Assembly: GCF_000189635.1 (NCBI RefSeq)
Contig: NW_002476379.1
Location: forward strand, 310,001-374,000
Direction: 5' to 3'
Length of the DNA: 64,000 bases
Origin: Tetrahymena thermophila SB210
Lineage: Eukaryota > Ciliophora > Oligohymenophorea > Hymenostomatida > Tetrahymenidae
Part shown: positions 28,906-41,671 of the stretch, in pieces
Layout of the letters: the number at the start of each line of letters is the position of its first letter
How positions within the stretch are numbered: position 1 is the stretch's first letter
The notes under the pieces: model-generated
Told to the model about the DNA's origin: nothing
Databases searched by the model: none
The model's input: the letters and a program-made list of their open reading frames with translations, nothing else
Program-made: the position numbers and the translations under genes

Positions 28906-31900
28906 TCAAGAATTAGGTAGATATTTTGTCATTTTGATTTCTGGAAGATCTTCACCTTCATCATAAGTGTATTAGGATATTTCATCCATTTTAGTAACAA
29001 AGTAATTGTTTGAAAATCCCTGAGGACTATTTTTTCCATTTTCTTTAGCTGGCTCTATATTTACATCATTCTATTAAATTATATTTTAGTTTGATTAAAG
29101 AAATGTCTCACAATCATTTTTCTCCTTCAGAATCAGTTTTTAAATATTATTTTAGTCCTAAATTTCACTATTATTAATATTAATTTATGACGGAGGAAGA
29201 GTTCTAGAATAGGCTGAGCGTCTGGCGTTTTGCATAAATTATCCCTTTAAGTCAGATTTGAAGGAAAACCTTGGCGACTAAGCAGTTTATTGATTATTCT
29301 GTAAATTTTTGTATGGGGGACTTAGAATTAACTATGGATATTCAGAATTTTATTTTACTTCTGTTTTGCAAAAGCTAGAATTATGAATAGAAAGCTAAGC
29401 AATACTTTTGAAAGATGAATTTTTTGTAATATTATTTTATTTTTCTTTTTTTATATTTATATTGTGTTGTGAGCTTTTGGCAATCTTTGCTTCATCATCA
29501 AATTGTAGCACTCTGATATCGCTAAAGATCTTGAAAGAAACTTAGTTATTTAATTTATCAATAAATAAAGAATTAGGTCCAATATCCCTAACAATTATTT
29601 TTATGACATATAAATCTATCTCTTTAAGACGTTTATCTGTTTGATTTTTATTCAAACACAAATCTAATCCTTGATTTATATTTTAATTTTATGCTGTATC
29701 TTAAAAGTTTTACTCTGTAATTTTTTCATTTTATTCTTGAGATCCATAATTAAATATAAACTCAATACCACTATATAAATTCTCTTTGAATAATCGAATG
29801 ATAAGTTATATATTTTCTTAAAATGTTAATGACAGAAGAACTTACAGCACTCTCTTATAATCATTAAAGATAACAAAATCTTGTTCATTTCCTTAATTAT
29901 TTTGTTACTAGTTATTAATTTCACTTTTTGTATCATCCCCAAAATCTGAAAACAATATTTCTATAGATGGGTTCACACTTCTTAATTCATTTAGTAAAGA
30001 TTTAAGAGGGAACTCAGATAAATTCAATATTAACTGATACTTATTTTATGTTTAGTATTAATCTTTATATGATGATTCATCAGCATTCTATATTTATATC
30101 TGTTATTACTTTTAAAGTAACTTTTTTTTCTCTTTAAGGTAAATATAATCAAAAAGATTAAACGTTTAATTTAGAAGTAATATGCTAAGCTACTTAGTCT
30201 ATTTTAAAATATAATTATCAGTGTGATCTTTAAATAGAACCAACAAAGAGCTTATTTTTTATCTAACCTTATATTTAAATTTAAATATTATTATTTTCTT
30301 AATATATTTTTAAATTATAATAGACAAAACTTTTCAGTTCATTTCATTTATACTGAATATAAAAATAATATAATAGTTATTTAATTTATTCTTGATTCAA
30401 GGAGGTATGAGTATATTTATTTTAAATTATGATTCGAATTCTTCTTGGTTTGATAAAAAATGAATTTATATTTAAAATATTTATTTTTTATAAATTCATT
30501 TATTGTTTTATCTTAAATTCAAAAATAAATTATTTGTTTTTAAATCACTATGTTTGATAAAAATAAACTTTTTTTGAAGTATTAAGTTTGAAAAAATTAA
30601 TTTATTAGCTTTCAATCATTTAAATATTATTTTTAAAAAGTAAGCACAAAATGTAAATTTAATCCTTTAATAAAAAAATCAAAAAGAAATAATTGTGGTC
30701 CTTAAAAAAATAAATTTACTTAATTAAGAGCTGATATAACTAATTGTTTTTATTTTTTTTTTTTTAACTTAACATCAATAAGATCGTCTTACACGGTTTC
30801 ATCCTCAAAAAATATAGCGATAGATGGCTCCTTATAAAAATCAATTAGTTACAAATGTATTTTAAATGATTTTGAATATGTTTAATCATCTTATTTTTTG
30901 TAGTAATATCCAAAAAGATTTTCATTATTTAATACATTTCTTTCAAAGTTGTTTATTTAATCCAATCCTGTTTTATCGATCCCGTGAATGAAATTTTGCA
31001 AATTGCTTTCATAAAGCTATGATTTTTTAAAGCAGTTAAACATTCTCATGCAATTAGTTTTTTTATACTAATTAAACTCCTAGTTAAGTCTAATATATTT
31101 AGTTATAAGGTACTCTTTTAAATTAGCCTCTTTTTATAAAACATTATTATTATTTTCAATATAAGAACGTGATTTTCTTCTTTGTTAAACTTTAATCCTC
31201 TTCAAAAATTCTGAAAATCCTTCTTAATCACCTTGATCTAATTTGAAGCGTTTTTATGCCAATTTGTTACAATCTATTTATAAATTAGAATTAATTTTTC
31301 CAATAATTAACGGTAAATGTAGTAAGAAGAACAGTTATCAGTATTAAAATTTAAATAAATTTTAAATTAAAATTAGTAAAATAACAAAATATTAATTAAT
31401 TACCTTATAAAACCAATCTACAAGTTACTTTATCATATTGTGTAAGAAATATATTTGAGGGAAAGTCCAACTGCAAAATTTCTTTAAAGTAGCTTTTGTG
31501 GAGATAAGACTGTCTTTTAAAAAAAGCATATGCATAATTTTATCCAACAACTAGAATTGCAAAAGCTAATCCCATCAAATCAAATGTAGGAGCATTCGAT
31601 ATATATAGATAAACAACAAAATATGTGCATACTAAAGTGATCAGATTAAGCAAAAAATTATTTCCCCTTTAGACAAAAAATAGAATAATTGCAAACTAAT
31701 TATTTTATTTTCAAAATGAGTTAAAGTAGATTTTTTTATCATCTTTAGTTTCCAAATTATTAAAATATTTATTTTAAACTGAATTATGAATATAAATAAA
31801 TGTTTTAATATTTAAGTTTGTTTACCTAACCTAAAAAGAAATAAATAACTCTATCTTTATTTTCATTTTCATTTTTTTGAACTACTTCTGTAATAAGAAA

Positions 31901-32245
31901 CATTTAAAGCACATTTACAAAACAATCTACATAATCGCTGTGCTTTTTAAAAAATCTGCAAGAAAAAAAACTTACAATAAATAGAGGAGGGACAAAATAA
32001 ATTTTATAATCAGGATTTCCTTAACTGACTTAGATCAAAACAAAAGCAATAGAAAAGAAAAATAGCATGACCAAATATACCTATTTCTTTAAAATTTTAA
32101 AATAATTAAAATTAAAATTATAATTTTGATAATTATGTGACTCAAAAATTGTAATAATTACTTCAATACAAGAATCAAGCACGTATTCATTTTACCTCTT
32201 TTAATTCTTAAATCGAAGAGAAAATATGTTTATTTTGTTTATCAT
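28906..32245 (-). CDS. Multi-pass membrane protein with degenerate histidine-kinase-like domain
   Basis: Four exons: 32245-31826, 31695-31404, 31273-30774 and 30267-28906, giving 857 aa. The N-terminal 200 residues hold about six hydrophobic segments (VYLVMLFFFSIAFVLIQV, IYFVPPLFIVSFFSC, VIYFFLGQFAIILFFV, FLLNLITLVCTYFVVYLYI, FDLMGLAFAILVVG). A basic helical linker follows. Then comes a region arranged like a sensor histidine kinase: an alpha-helical block where HisKA would be (SSLLVLFKDHTDNYILKQT) without a clear phospho-accepting H-box. Next is DYKRVLQVLLSLTF, matching the D-xx-R-xx-QVLLNL start of a HATPase N-box but without its Asn, and then IKIIVRDIG resembling the DxG G1 box. The C-terminus is a disordered Ser/Asn/Gln tail. 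The third intron (506 nt) is long. It may be a pseudo-histidine-kinase sensor; catalysis looks unlikely. Confidence 0.82.
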
Positions 32246-33077
32246 ATTTGATATAGGAGATCTGCTTCAAGAAATGTTTTAAAAAATATAGTGCAGTTAC
32301 TTAGTGGCAGAAAAACTCCTTTTTATTCTTAATTCTATCAATATAATAAACTTTGAATGAATTTCTTTTATGTTTGTATTCTTATTAATATTACAAGCTT
32401 TTATTAATATATTAGTTAATTAATTAATGAATTGATTCTCATCAATTAGAACTTTTAATAATTACTTTCAAATCAGCTTATTTATTACTATAGTAAAATA
32501 TGTATCTTACCAATTTCAACTATTATAATTCTAAAATTTAGTAAATACTTTCTTTAATCCAACCATTTATTGTATCCTGTAATTAATTACAAATTTACTT
32601 ATACATACATAAAAATTACATTTTAAAGTATTTATTATTTTTAACAAATTTTTTTATTTTTAAAAGCAAGAACGAAGTTTATGATTTATGATATTTATTT
32701 ATTCATTTATTAATTTATATTTAAATTAAATTATAGTGTTTGTTTGAGTTAATATGTTTTATTTATTATTTTTAAATATGTTTATCTCTTACTCACTGTT
32801 TTATAATAAGCAACTCATAATAATAAGGTTGGATATTTTGGAGTGTAAAAAAAGTATACATAAACCTCACATAATACTTGTAAATGATTGATTATTCAAA
32901 TAAACAAATTAATATTTTATCATTTGTTATTTGTTAATTTTTTTATTTAATAATAAAGTATCAGCTGATTTAATTTGAGTTATAATAGAGCTTAAAAAAC
33001 GGGAGAATATATTTCAAACAGATAGATAATATTTCTTTTTTAAGCCTCGAATTCATCAAAATAAATAGTTGTCGGTC
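32246..33077. other. Divergent intergenic region
   Basis: About 0.8 kb between divergent starts. AT-rich, with no supported feature. Confidence 0.55.
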
Positions 33078-35211
33078 ATGTTTAGATAGGAAGTTAGCAA
33101 ATAGAAACAAAAGTCGTTTGACTTTTAGAGTCCTTAGAATCATCCTTCAAATAGTTTGATATCTTTTATGAATAGGACTCAAAAGATAACTCGGGTTCAT
33201 ACAGATAATAGTGATGGAAAAAATTATCAAGAATAAGTCAAATTAATACAAAGCAAGAATAGTGAATTGCAAATTACAAGGGTTAAGTCAAAAAGCGTAT
33301 ACTAACCTATCAATTAAAGTCAAACTCCAGATACACCATATGAATTGTTGGATTCAATTAACATTCATAATGCGAAATATGCTCCATCTAAATTTAAATT
33401 ATCTTCAAATTAGCTATTAAATTAGTAAGATAATATAATAGTAGAAGATTTGTAGTGCTATAAATGCAAGAATATTTCTGATGAAATTAAAGAGTGTTTA
33501 GGGTGTGGACATTTGTTTTGTAAGGATTGCGTAAGTTCTTCTGATAATGCTTGTTATGATGAAGAGTGCAGCTCCAGTTTTGAAAATTAATAAGACAAGA
33601 GAAATCTTCGTTGGGATTTAAGAGAACCAAGCAAAATTATTTAAAAGAAGATAAACTAATTGCAGTTTAAATGCCTAAACTAGTAGCTTGGTTGTGATGT
33701 AGTTCTAGATGTTAAAAATTATGCTCATCATGTTGACATCGATTGCGAATATATGATCGTTGAATGCCCTAATCAGAGCAAAGAGTGTTAAAGCTTTTCT
33801 TCTTCACCTACAAAATAAGCTTGCTTGTATTTTGGACCTAAAAAATATATGAAAGACCATTTATAAATATGCAATTTAAAATAGTTTCATAGCAGAGATT
33901 AGAGCAAATAGAATTCTAACGATGATAGGTCATTAGATTTGAAAAGAATTTAGGTAGATGACATAAATACTTTTTTACATTCATCTCAAGAGGAATCAAA
34001 TATCTTTGAGAGAGCAAATCTTTAAAACTAAAACTCTTAATTTACATCAAAAATCATTAGCTTAGGTGATGAATATGTATAATCTTAAATGGATGAAATA
34101 ATTGATTTAAACAAAAAGATATGCAACTAATCACAATTAATTCTAAAATAAAATGAATAAATAGATAAATACTCAGAAGAAAATAGAAAGCTGAAAGATC
34201 AATTAGAAAAGTTTTAAAAAGAGACTGAATTAAAAATATCTAAACTGTAAGCATCGAGTACATAAGTAATGCTTGAAATGCAATCAATGAAAAAAATGTA
34301 CTCTGAAAAGATAACTGAACTTTTCTAACAAGTAAATTTTTTCTTAATTTATTATTGACATAATAAAAATTAAAATAAAATAGATAAAAGAAATGAAAGG
34401 AGAAAACCTCGAAAAATCTTTACTAAAGAGTTAATCTGGAGGAGTCTATACTAAATTTAGTCATAATTCTATCAATAATAGTTTTATGAATTAAACGATT
34501 AATTCATAACATCTAAGTGAAAAAAGCGAATAAAATAGTTTATTAAATACAAAATATTACTCTTCTAACTAAATACTAAGCTAGTAAGAATAATAAGCTT
34601 TAAAATCCCCTTAAGATACCAAATATTAAAACCTTAGTTCAGATTTAAGACCTTAATAAAATTTAACTCCAAGATCAGGTTCCTTGTTTACAGCTAAATT
34701 AGAAGAAATAAAAACTCTCAACGGTAACGGTGAAAATTCGGTAAGAAATAAGAAAAATTCATTACAAAATGGGCCTAGTTTTTTTGACTCATAAGAATCT
34801 TAGCAATCATATCTTTACAAAGTAAACAATTTAGATAATAACTTGAATGGTACATAAAGCTATTAGTGCAAATAGTGTTTTTCTAAGCTCATTTACTCTC
34901 CAAAGTAGTATTTAAATGTATGCTCAAGCTGCTTTAAAAACTAATATGGAATATATTACTGCTAAAATTGCCCAAGCCGCTTTTACTGTATAGACTGCTG
35001 TCCTCTTTATATTAAAAAAGGGTTTTGCCCTAATAATCATGCTCTCGTTTTATAGCCAGATGCTAGTAAATCTTCTGAAAGATTTGTCCATAGATGTAAT
35101 ATTTGTTCTAAGATTTTTGCAGATAAAGTTCCAAGTAAGCTATATTCATGCCAAACATGCGACTTTGATTTATGTTCTGGATGCATGAATATGAAATATG
35201 TCAATTCTTGA
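33078..35211 (+). CDS. RING plus TRAF-type zinc-finger protein with coiled coil and C-terminal Cys-rich domain
   Basis: Two exons, 33078-34331 and 34384-35211, encode 693 aa. After a polar N-terminus comes a RING-like cluster (CYKCKNIS, CLGCGHLFCKDC, CYDEEC). It is followed by a TRAF-type zinc finger (FKCLNQQLGCDVVLDVKNY, HHVDIDCEYMIVECPN). Then comes a long coiled coil (about residues 340-420, EENRKLKDQLEKFQKETE), a Ser/Asn/Gln-rich spacer, and a C-terminal array of CxxC pairs. These include CKQCFSKL, CSSCFKNQYG, CQNCPSRFYCIDCC, FCPNNHALV, CNICSKIF, and CQTCDFDLCSGCM, the last resembling ZZ/DC1-type fingers. RING-TRAF layouts are usual for E3 ubiquitin ligases acting in signalling complexes, so that role is inferred. 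The intron is 52 nt. Confidence 0.9.
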
Positions 35212-35707
35212 TTCAATAAGGATATAATTAATTCTCTCAAAAAATTATAATCATAATAAATTTGTATACTAAAATTATAACTAATTAACTAAATCAATCA
35301 CTAATCATATTAATAATGACAAAATTTAGAGAAAAAGCTAATTTATAAATTTTAAATAATTTGTATAAATTTTTAATTTATATTATTACTATTTTAATTT
35401 TTTCAATATTTAATTATTCAAAATTTTCTCAATACTACTAAATTAATTATCAGGATTCAAATTTGTTATTTGATCAGTCCTATAAAAAATATTTGATAAC
35501 TTAAGTTTTATATAATATTTAGCGATAAATTTATTAAGAATTACAATAAACTCATATAAATTTTATATATATAGCAAAGGAACTATTATTATACAATTTT
35601 AAAATACATTTTGCTTTTCAAATTAAAATATTTATAATTTGTCAAAATTCTTGTAGATTTAATTAGATTTTTTTATTTAGAATTTGACTAAAGGTTTGTT
35701 TAATCAA
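35212..35707. other. Convergent intergenic region
   Basis: About 0.5 kb of AT-rich DNA between convergent genes. Nothing else seen. Confidence 0.6.
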
Positions 35708-37358
<1,651 letters not shown>

Positions 37359-37678
37359 TTTTGTTAAATATTTGATAATTTATAAATCTTTTTCTTACTA
37401 TTAATATTAGTTTTTCTATCAAAATTAGTTTTTTTTTTATTTTTTTGATAGGTGAATTTTACTTTTTATTAATAAATTAAAAAAAGAAGAGGTAAATTAT
37501 GTACTTAAACTAATTCCATTCATTTTTATAATTCTAATTTAGTTAATTGTTAGTTTTCTATTCTTTTTTTAAAGTTTTCTAAATGAATAAATATCGTCAT
37601 AAATCTATCTGCTTGTTAGTTTGTTTTATCTTTATGATAAAAGAATATTTTGGCCTATCAAAAACCTTTAGATTATTT
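37359..37678. other. Short intergenic region between two minus-strand genes
   Basis: About 320 bp holding the AGC kinase promoter and the 3' end of the small gene upstream. No further feature. Confidence 0.55.
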
Positions 37679-38023
37679 TCAATTACGTAAATTAAAATGT
37701 GATCTCATATCGTATTTAAAATTTAAATCAAGTTGAATGAATTCCTTAAATTGTTTAAAAAAATGAGATAATATTGTTTTAGTATGTAAATCTAAGCAAA
37801 AAAATCAACTTCATAAATGAATGATTCTTACTTACCATTTACAAACACTGAGCTTTTTAATTCTTCATTTTTTAGTAAAATTTTATGGTCTTAATGTTCA
37901 GCTGATAACTTGAGTTGTATATTATGTTTAAAATAATTTAATAGAGTACACAATAATAATTATTTTCTTACTAAAATCTGTAAGTTTAATAGGATTTTAC
38001 TAGTAGGTCACATTAGCTTTCAT
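37679..38023 (-). CDS. Tiny three-exon gene, 72-aa uncharacterised protein
   Basis: Exons 38023-37972, 37889-37836 and 37791-37679 join to an open frame of 72 aa ending in TGA. Introns are 82 nt and 44 nt with GT..AG ends. The product begins MKANVTYQQNPIKLTDF, continues with ILLKNEELKSSVFVND and ends with FKQFKEFIQLDLNFKY and SHFNLRN. It has no Cys, no membrane segment and no low-complexity run, and alternates charged and hydrophobic residues as small globular subunits do. The first intron's acceptor is chosen by phase; an alternative reading through it is open but less protein-like. I recognise no family. Confidence 0.55.
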
Positions 38024-38682
38024 GATATTAAACAAAATTTATTTTAGTTCTATTTAGTAAAAACTAAACATAGTTTTTTGTATTATTCATTACCATAACC
38101 GTAATTCCTTGATTCTTGCACAATAGAATTTCCAACTTGAGATTTTCAATCTTAAAAAGGAATAATTCAAAAAAAATTGTATTAGTTTTCTATACTAATC
38201 TATATATTTATTTAAAAAGTTTACAGTATTTATCTTTTTTTATAATAGAATATTCAATTGAATGTTTTTTACCATTTGAAAGAATTATTTTTTAAATTTT
38301 AATAAAAGTAACCATTAAGAGAAGCATTTCAGACTTAATACTTATTTATTTAAATAAAACAGAGTTTGGTAAAATCAGCTTAACTAATATAGTTATCATA
38401 AAATCATCATTTGTATAAAATAATATTGATTTACAGTGTTATTACATTCAAAGATCATACACAGATAGGTTTAATCATAAATATTATAAATTTTCTAAAA
38501 TGGTTTTCTAAAAATGACAAGGTTTTGTTTTTAGATTTAGCAAATAATTTAAAAATTAGAAGAAAACAAACATTGAGGAAAATAAACATCAGGGTGCTAA
38601 TTTTTTCTGCACATAATTTAAAAAAGAGTTTATTTTGCAACAAAATCAAGTTACAAAATACACAAAATCAAAACATATTTAT
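38024..38682. other. Intergenic region
   Basis: About 0.65 kb between two minus-strand genes. AT-rich. The plus-strand open frame from 38411 onward overlaps the end of the DENN gene and is judged a shadow. Confidence 0.55.
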
Positions 38683-40752
38683 TCAATATTTTAAAAGTGT
38701 TTTTGTGAAATAAATGTTCTTTTTCTGCTTGATGTAATTTAAAAAATTAGCTGAGATAAGAAACTTTTCATATAATTATATGATTTTAGTCTTTTTCTCA
38801 AATAAATCTTGGAAAGCAAATTTTTTAGACTCTAAGCTCTTAAAAAACTCTTTTTGGTCAAATATTTTAATATCCTATTTATTTATATCAAGAATTTTTG
38901 TTTAAAATATTTTTTATTAATAAGGAAGGTAATTAATTGCATTACATTTTTTTGGTTATCGAAATAATCTTCGAAAGTTTATATAAATTACTAAGTCAGA
39001 TTTCTGAAACTTTTTCTTATCAGAGAATTATTGATTGCATCCGTTTCTACAGACTCAATCGGCAAAAGCATCTTGTCAATGGTTTTATCATAATTTATTT
39101 AAACTTTTGAATTTTTCTAATTTACCCTAAAATATTTTTAAAAATATTGTCAATACTTAAAAATTTTTTGTTGTCAATTACTCGAACGGGAACACTTTTT
39201 CTGAAGAAGATTTTTTAGTATCTCCATTCATTTTACCATATTATGAATCAAATCTCAAAACAACAGGAAAATCAGGTAAAGTCTTTTTTAAATTATTAAA
39301 AATATATTAACAATCAAGCATATTTTATGAAATCGTAATATACTTTTAAGAAAAAAGGATTGGTGATGCCAATGATAATATTTCTTGTCATTTTTTTATC
39401 ACACTCGTCTTTTATTGTTTTATATTCTAAATCGTATATTGTAAAATAGGGTCTATAATCGCCAACATATTCTAAAGGGGAAATCAATGAAATTGCTCCA
39501 AATACTAGTTCAGAGCATTCCTCAGGTGAATCAGCAACAATCAACAAAGGCTAATTAGTTAAAACTATTTCCCATATTTTCCATAAATTATGAACTTTGT
39601 TCTTCCTTACTATTTTGTATATGTTGAACTCCTAGAAGAAACCTTTTTCTTAGCAATCGTGGGTACTAAGCATAGATTGAATTCCATTTTATTAGCTCTA
39701 GACATGAAGTATATTTAAGTCTTAAAAAGATTTTACTTTTTAATTTTTTTTTTCTTCAGAGTTAGTCTGAGAATTGCTCTACTAATTTAGTTCATTATCG
39801 CTTTGTAAGATGCTAGAATTTTGTTTCTCAACAGATAAGTTAACTTGCTTATTTTCAATCAATTCAGGAGGACTTCCATTAATTTATGTAAAATTACTAA
39901 CTATTTAATTTGAGATTTGCTATTAGGATAAGCGTTTTCTGGCGATTTGGACGTGGCGAGGAATTTCTAACTAAAATAATTTTTATTTAGTTAATTAGTA
40001 AAAATAAAGAGTAAATAAATATTTTTATGTAGAAGTAAAAGAACACAGCTAAATTAGTAATAAATATAAATACATTAATTATCTCGCCTAAAAAGAGTAA
40101 TGAGTACGCCTTATTATTTTCTGGTTCTGGCCATTCTGATATATCCATCAAGGCTTACTATTAATTTTCATCAATAATATTTCACTAATCAATCAATATG
40201 CAACAATATATTAAATGAATTATATCAATAAGGCTAAAGTTAAGATGCATATTTAATCCAAATAAATTTGCCTTAATAATAAGTAAATGATTCTTCATAT
40301 ATTATTATTACATTTATTATGATATCCAAATTGTCAGGATTGTTAAAAGTGTGCTTTCCAACTATTTCTGATATCTAATTGAAGAATCTGATAAAGGGAT
40401 AGTTTGTAAAAATAACTACACTTTATTGCTTATATCCTCTTTAAATAGCATTATCTTTTTTCTATTAAAAGTAGGTAAACCCAAAGCAAAATCTATTCTC
40501 TATGTCCTTTACTTATCTTTTTACTCTAAATATATATTGAGAAGAACCTTCTGCTTTTGTAAACGAGTTTGAATCAGGGAAACTCATGTGGCTGATTGCT
40601 TTTTATTCATTTTAATTTAAGCAATCTTGTGGGTATAAATGTTTCACAACTTAACCTAAATCTACATCAAATTCTACTATGGCAATACCTACTATCCATC
40701 CAGCTATTTTGTCATAGTTTATATTAGACAAATTATGTTGGCCATCATCCAT
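38683..40752 (-). CDS. DENND6: DENN domain protein, DENND6/AFI1 family
   Basis: Six exons: 40752-40312, 40157-40074, 39970-39344, 39282-39157, 39116-38946 and 38874-38683, giving 546 aa. The N-terminal longin-like uDENN part reads IAGWIVGIAIVEFDVDLGQ and HLYPQDCLN, then YIFRVKRQ and VVIFTNYPFIRFF. The linker ends in DISEWPEPEN. The cDENN core is very clear: HNLWKIWEIVLTNQPLLIVA, DSPEECSELVFGAISLISPL, GDYRPYFTIYDLEY and IIIGITNPFFLK. The dDENN part follows with SLIRKSFRNLTQQF and a C-terminal helical block. DENND6 proteins are guanine-nucleotide exchange factors for endosomal Rab GTPases (Rab14 in mammals). Introns are 40-154 nt, the 40-nt one (39117-39156) among the shortest in the window. 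A Gln/Ser/Asn-rich insertion (about 39720-39900) interrupts the linker before the core. Confidence 0.94.
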
Positions 40753-41671
40753 TGCTTTATACCTACTTTGAATATTTTTTTATTAAAACTATATTATTCT
40801 TATTTAATAGACTGATTTAATTAATTAACAAATATCTAATCAATATTGATAAAAATAAATAGTAAATAAATGTCTTAATTAGCCTTTAAATAGCTATGCA
40901 ATTTAGATTTTATTGTGTGCATAAAAACAACACAAGTAAATTCTTTTCATTTATAACCCTAATTTATAAATAAACACCCAAATTACATTAAAAATGCTAA
41001 ATTTTTTAGATATATTTTCAAAGTCCACATTCAATCCAAGTAAACTCTTTCCCATTTATATTATAAATTTAAAGTAAAATAATAAAATATATTTTTATAA
41101 TATTTTTTTGGATAAAAAATTAAAAATTTTAATATTAAATTGATAAAGCTATTTATTAAAGTCAATAGATTAATTAGGTGATTTGTTTTCTACAAAAAAT
41201 AAAGCATAAAAAATTTTTTTTTTTTTAATTATATCTCTAAAATAAATTAATTTAGATAAAACTTTGATCAAAAATACTTAACTTTTACTAGCTTGATGAA
41301 AGTCTGATATCTTTTAAACTACTGGATGTAATAATCTCAGTATATTTATTAAATTAGATGTTGAATGCAATATAAAATTTTCAAAAATATCTATTAAGCC
41401 TTAAAAATAGGATTTAAGTATTGTGAAGATAAAATAAAATTTAAATGAAAAATATTATTTTTTTAATTAAATAATAAATATATATATATTACATCAAACA
41501 CATACACATGTGATTAAATTAAATTATATTAGTTTAGTTTACAAAACTATTTAATATTAATATTTATAAAAGAAAAACTCTAAAAAATTAAATATTAGCA
41601 TATAGGTGATTAATTAGCTTGTATTTTCATAAATTGTTAATAAAATATTGTTAAACCAATTCAGTTTAAAT
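40753..41671. other. Intergenic region
   Basis: About 0.9 kb between two minus-strand genes, including poly-A/T runs near 41208-41226. No coding frame supported. Confidence 0.55.

Noticed and set aside
38411-39006. Plus-strand open frame of about 200 codons
   Set aside because: Its second half lies antisense to DENND6 exons that match the family, and the frame has no motif of its own. Judged a shadow.
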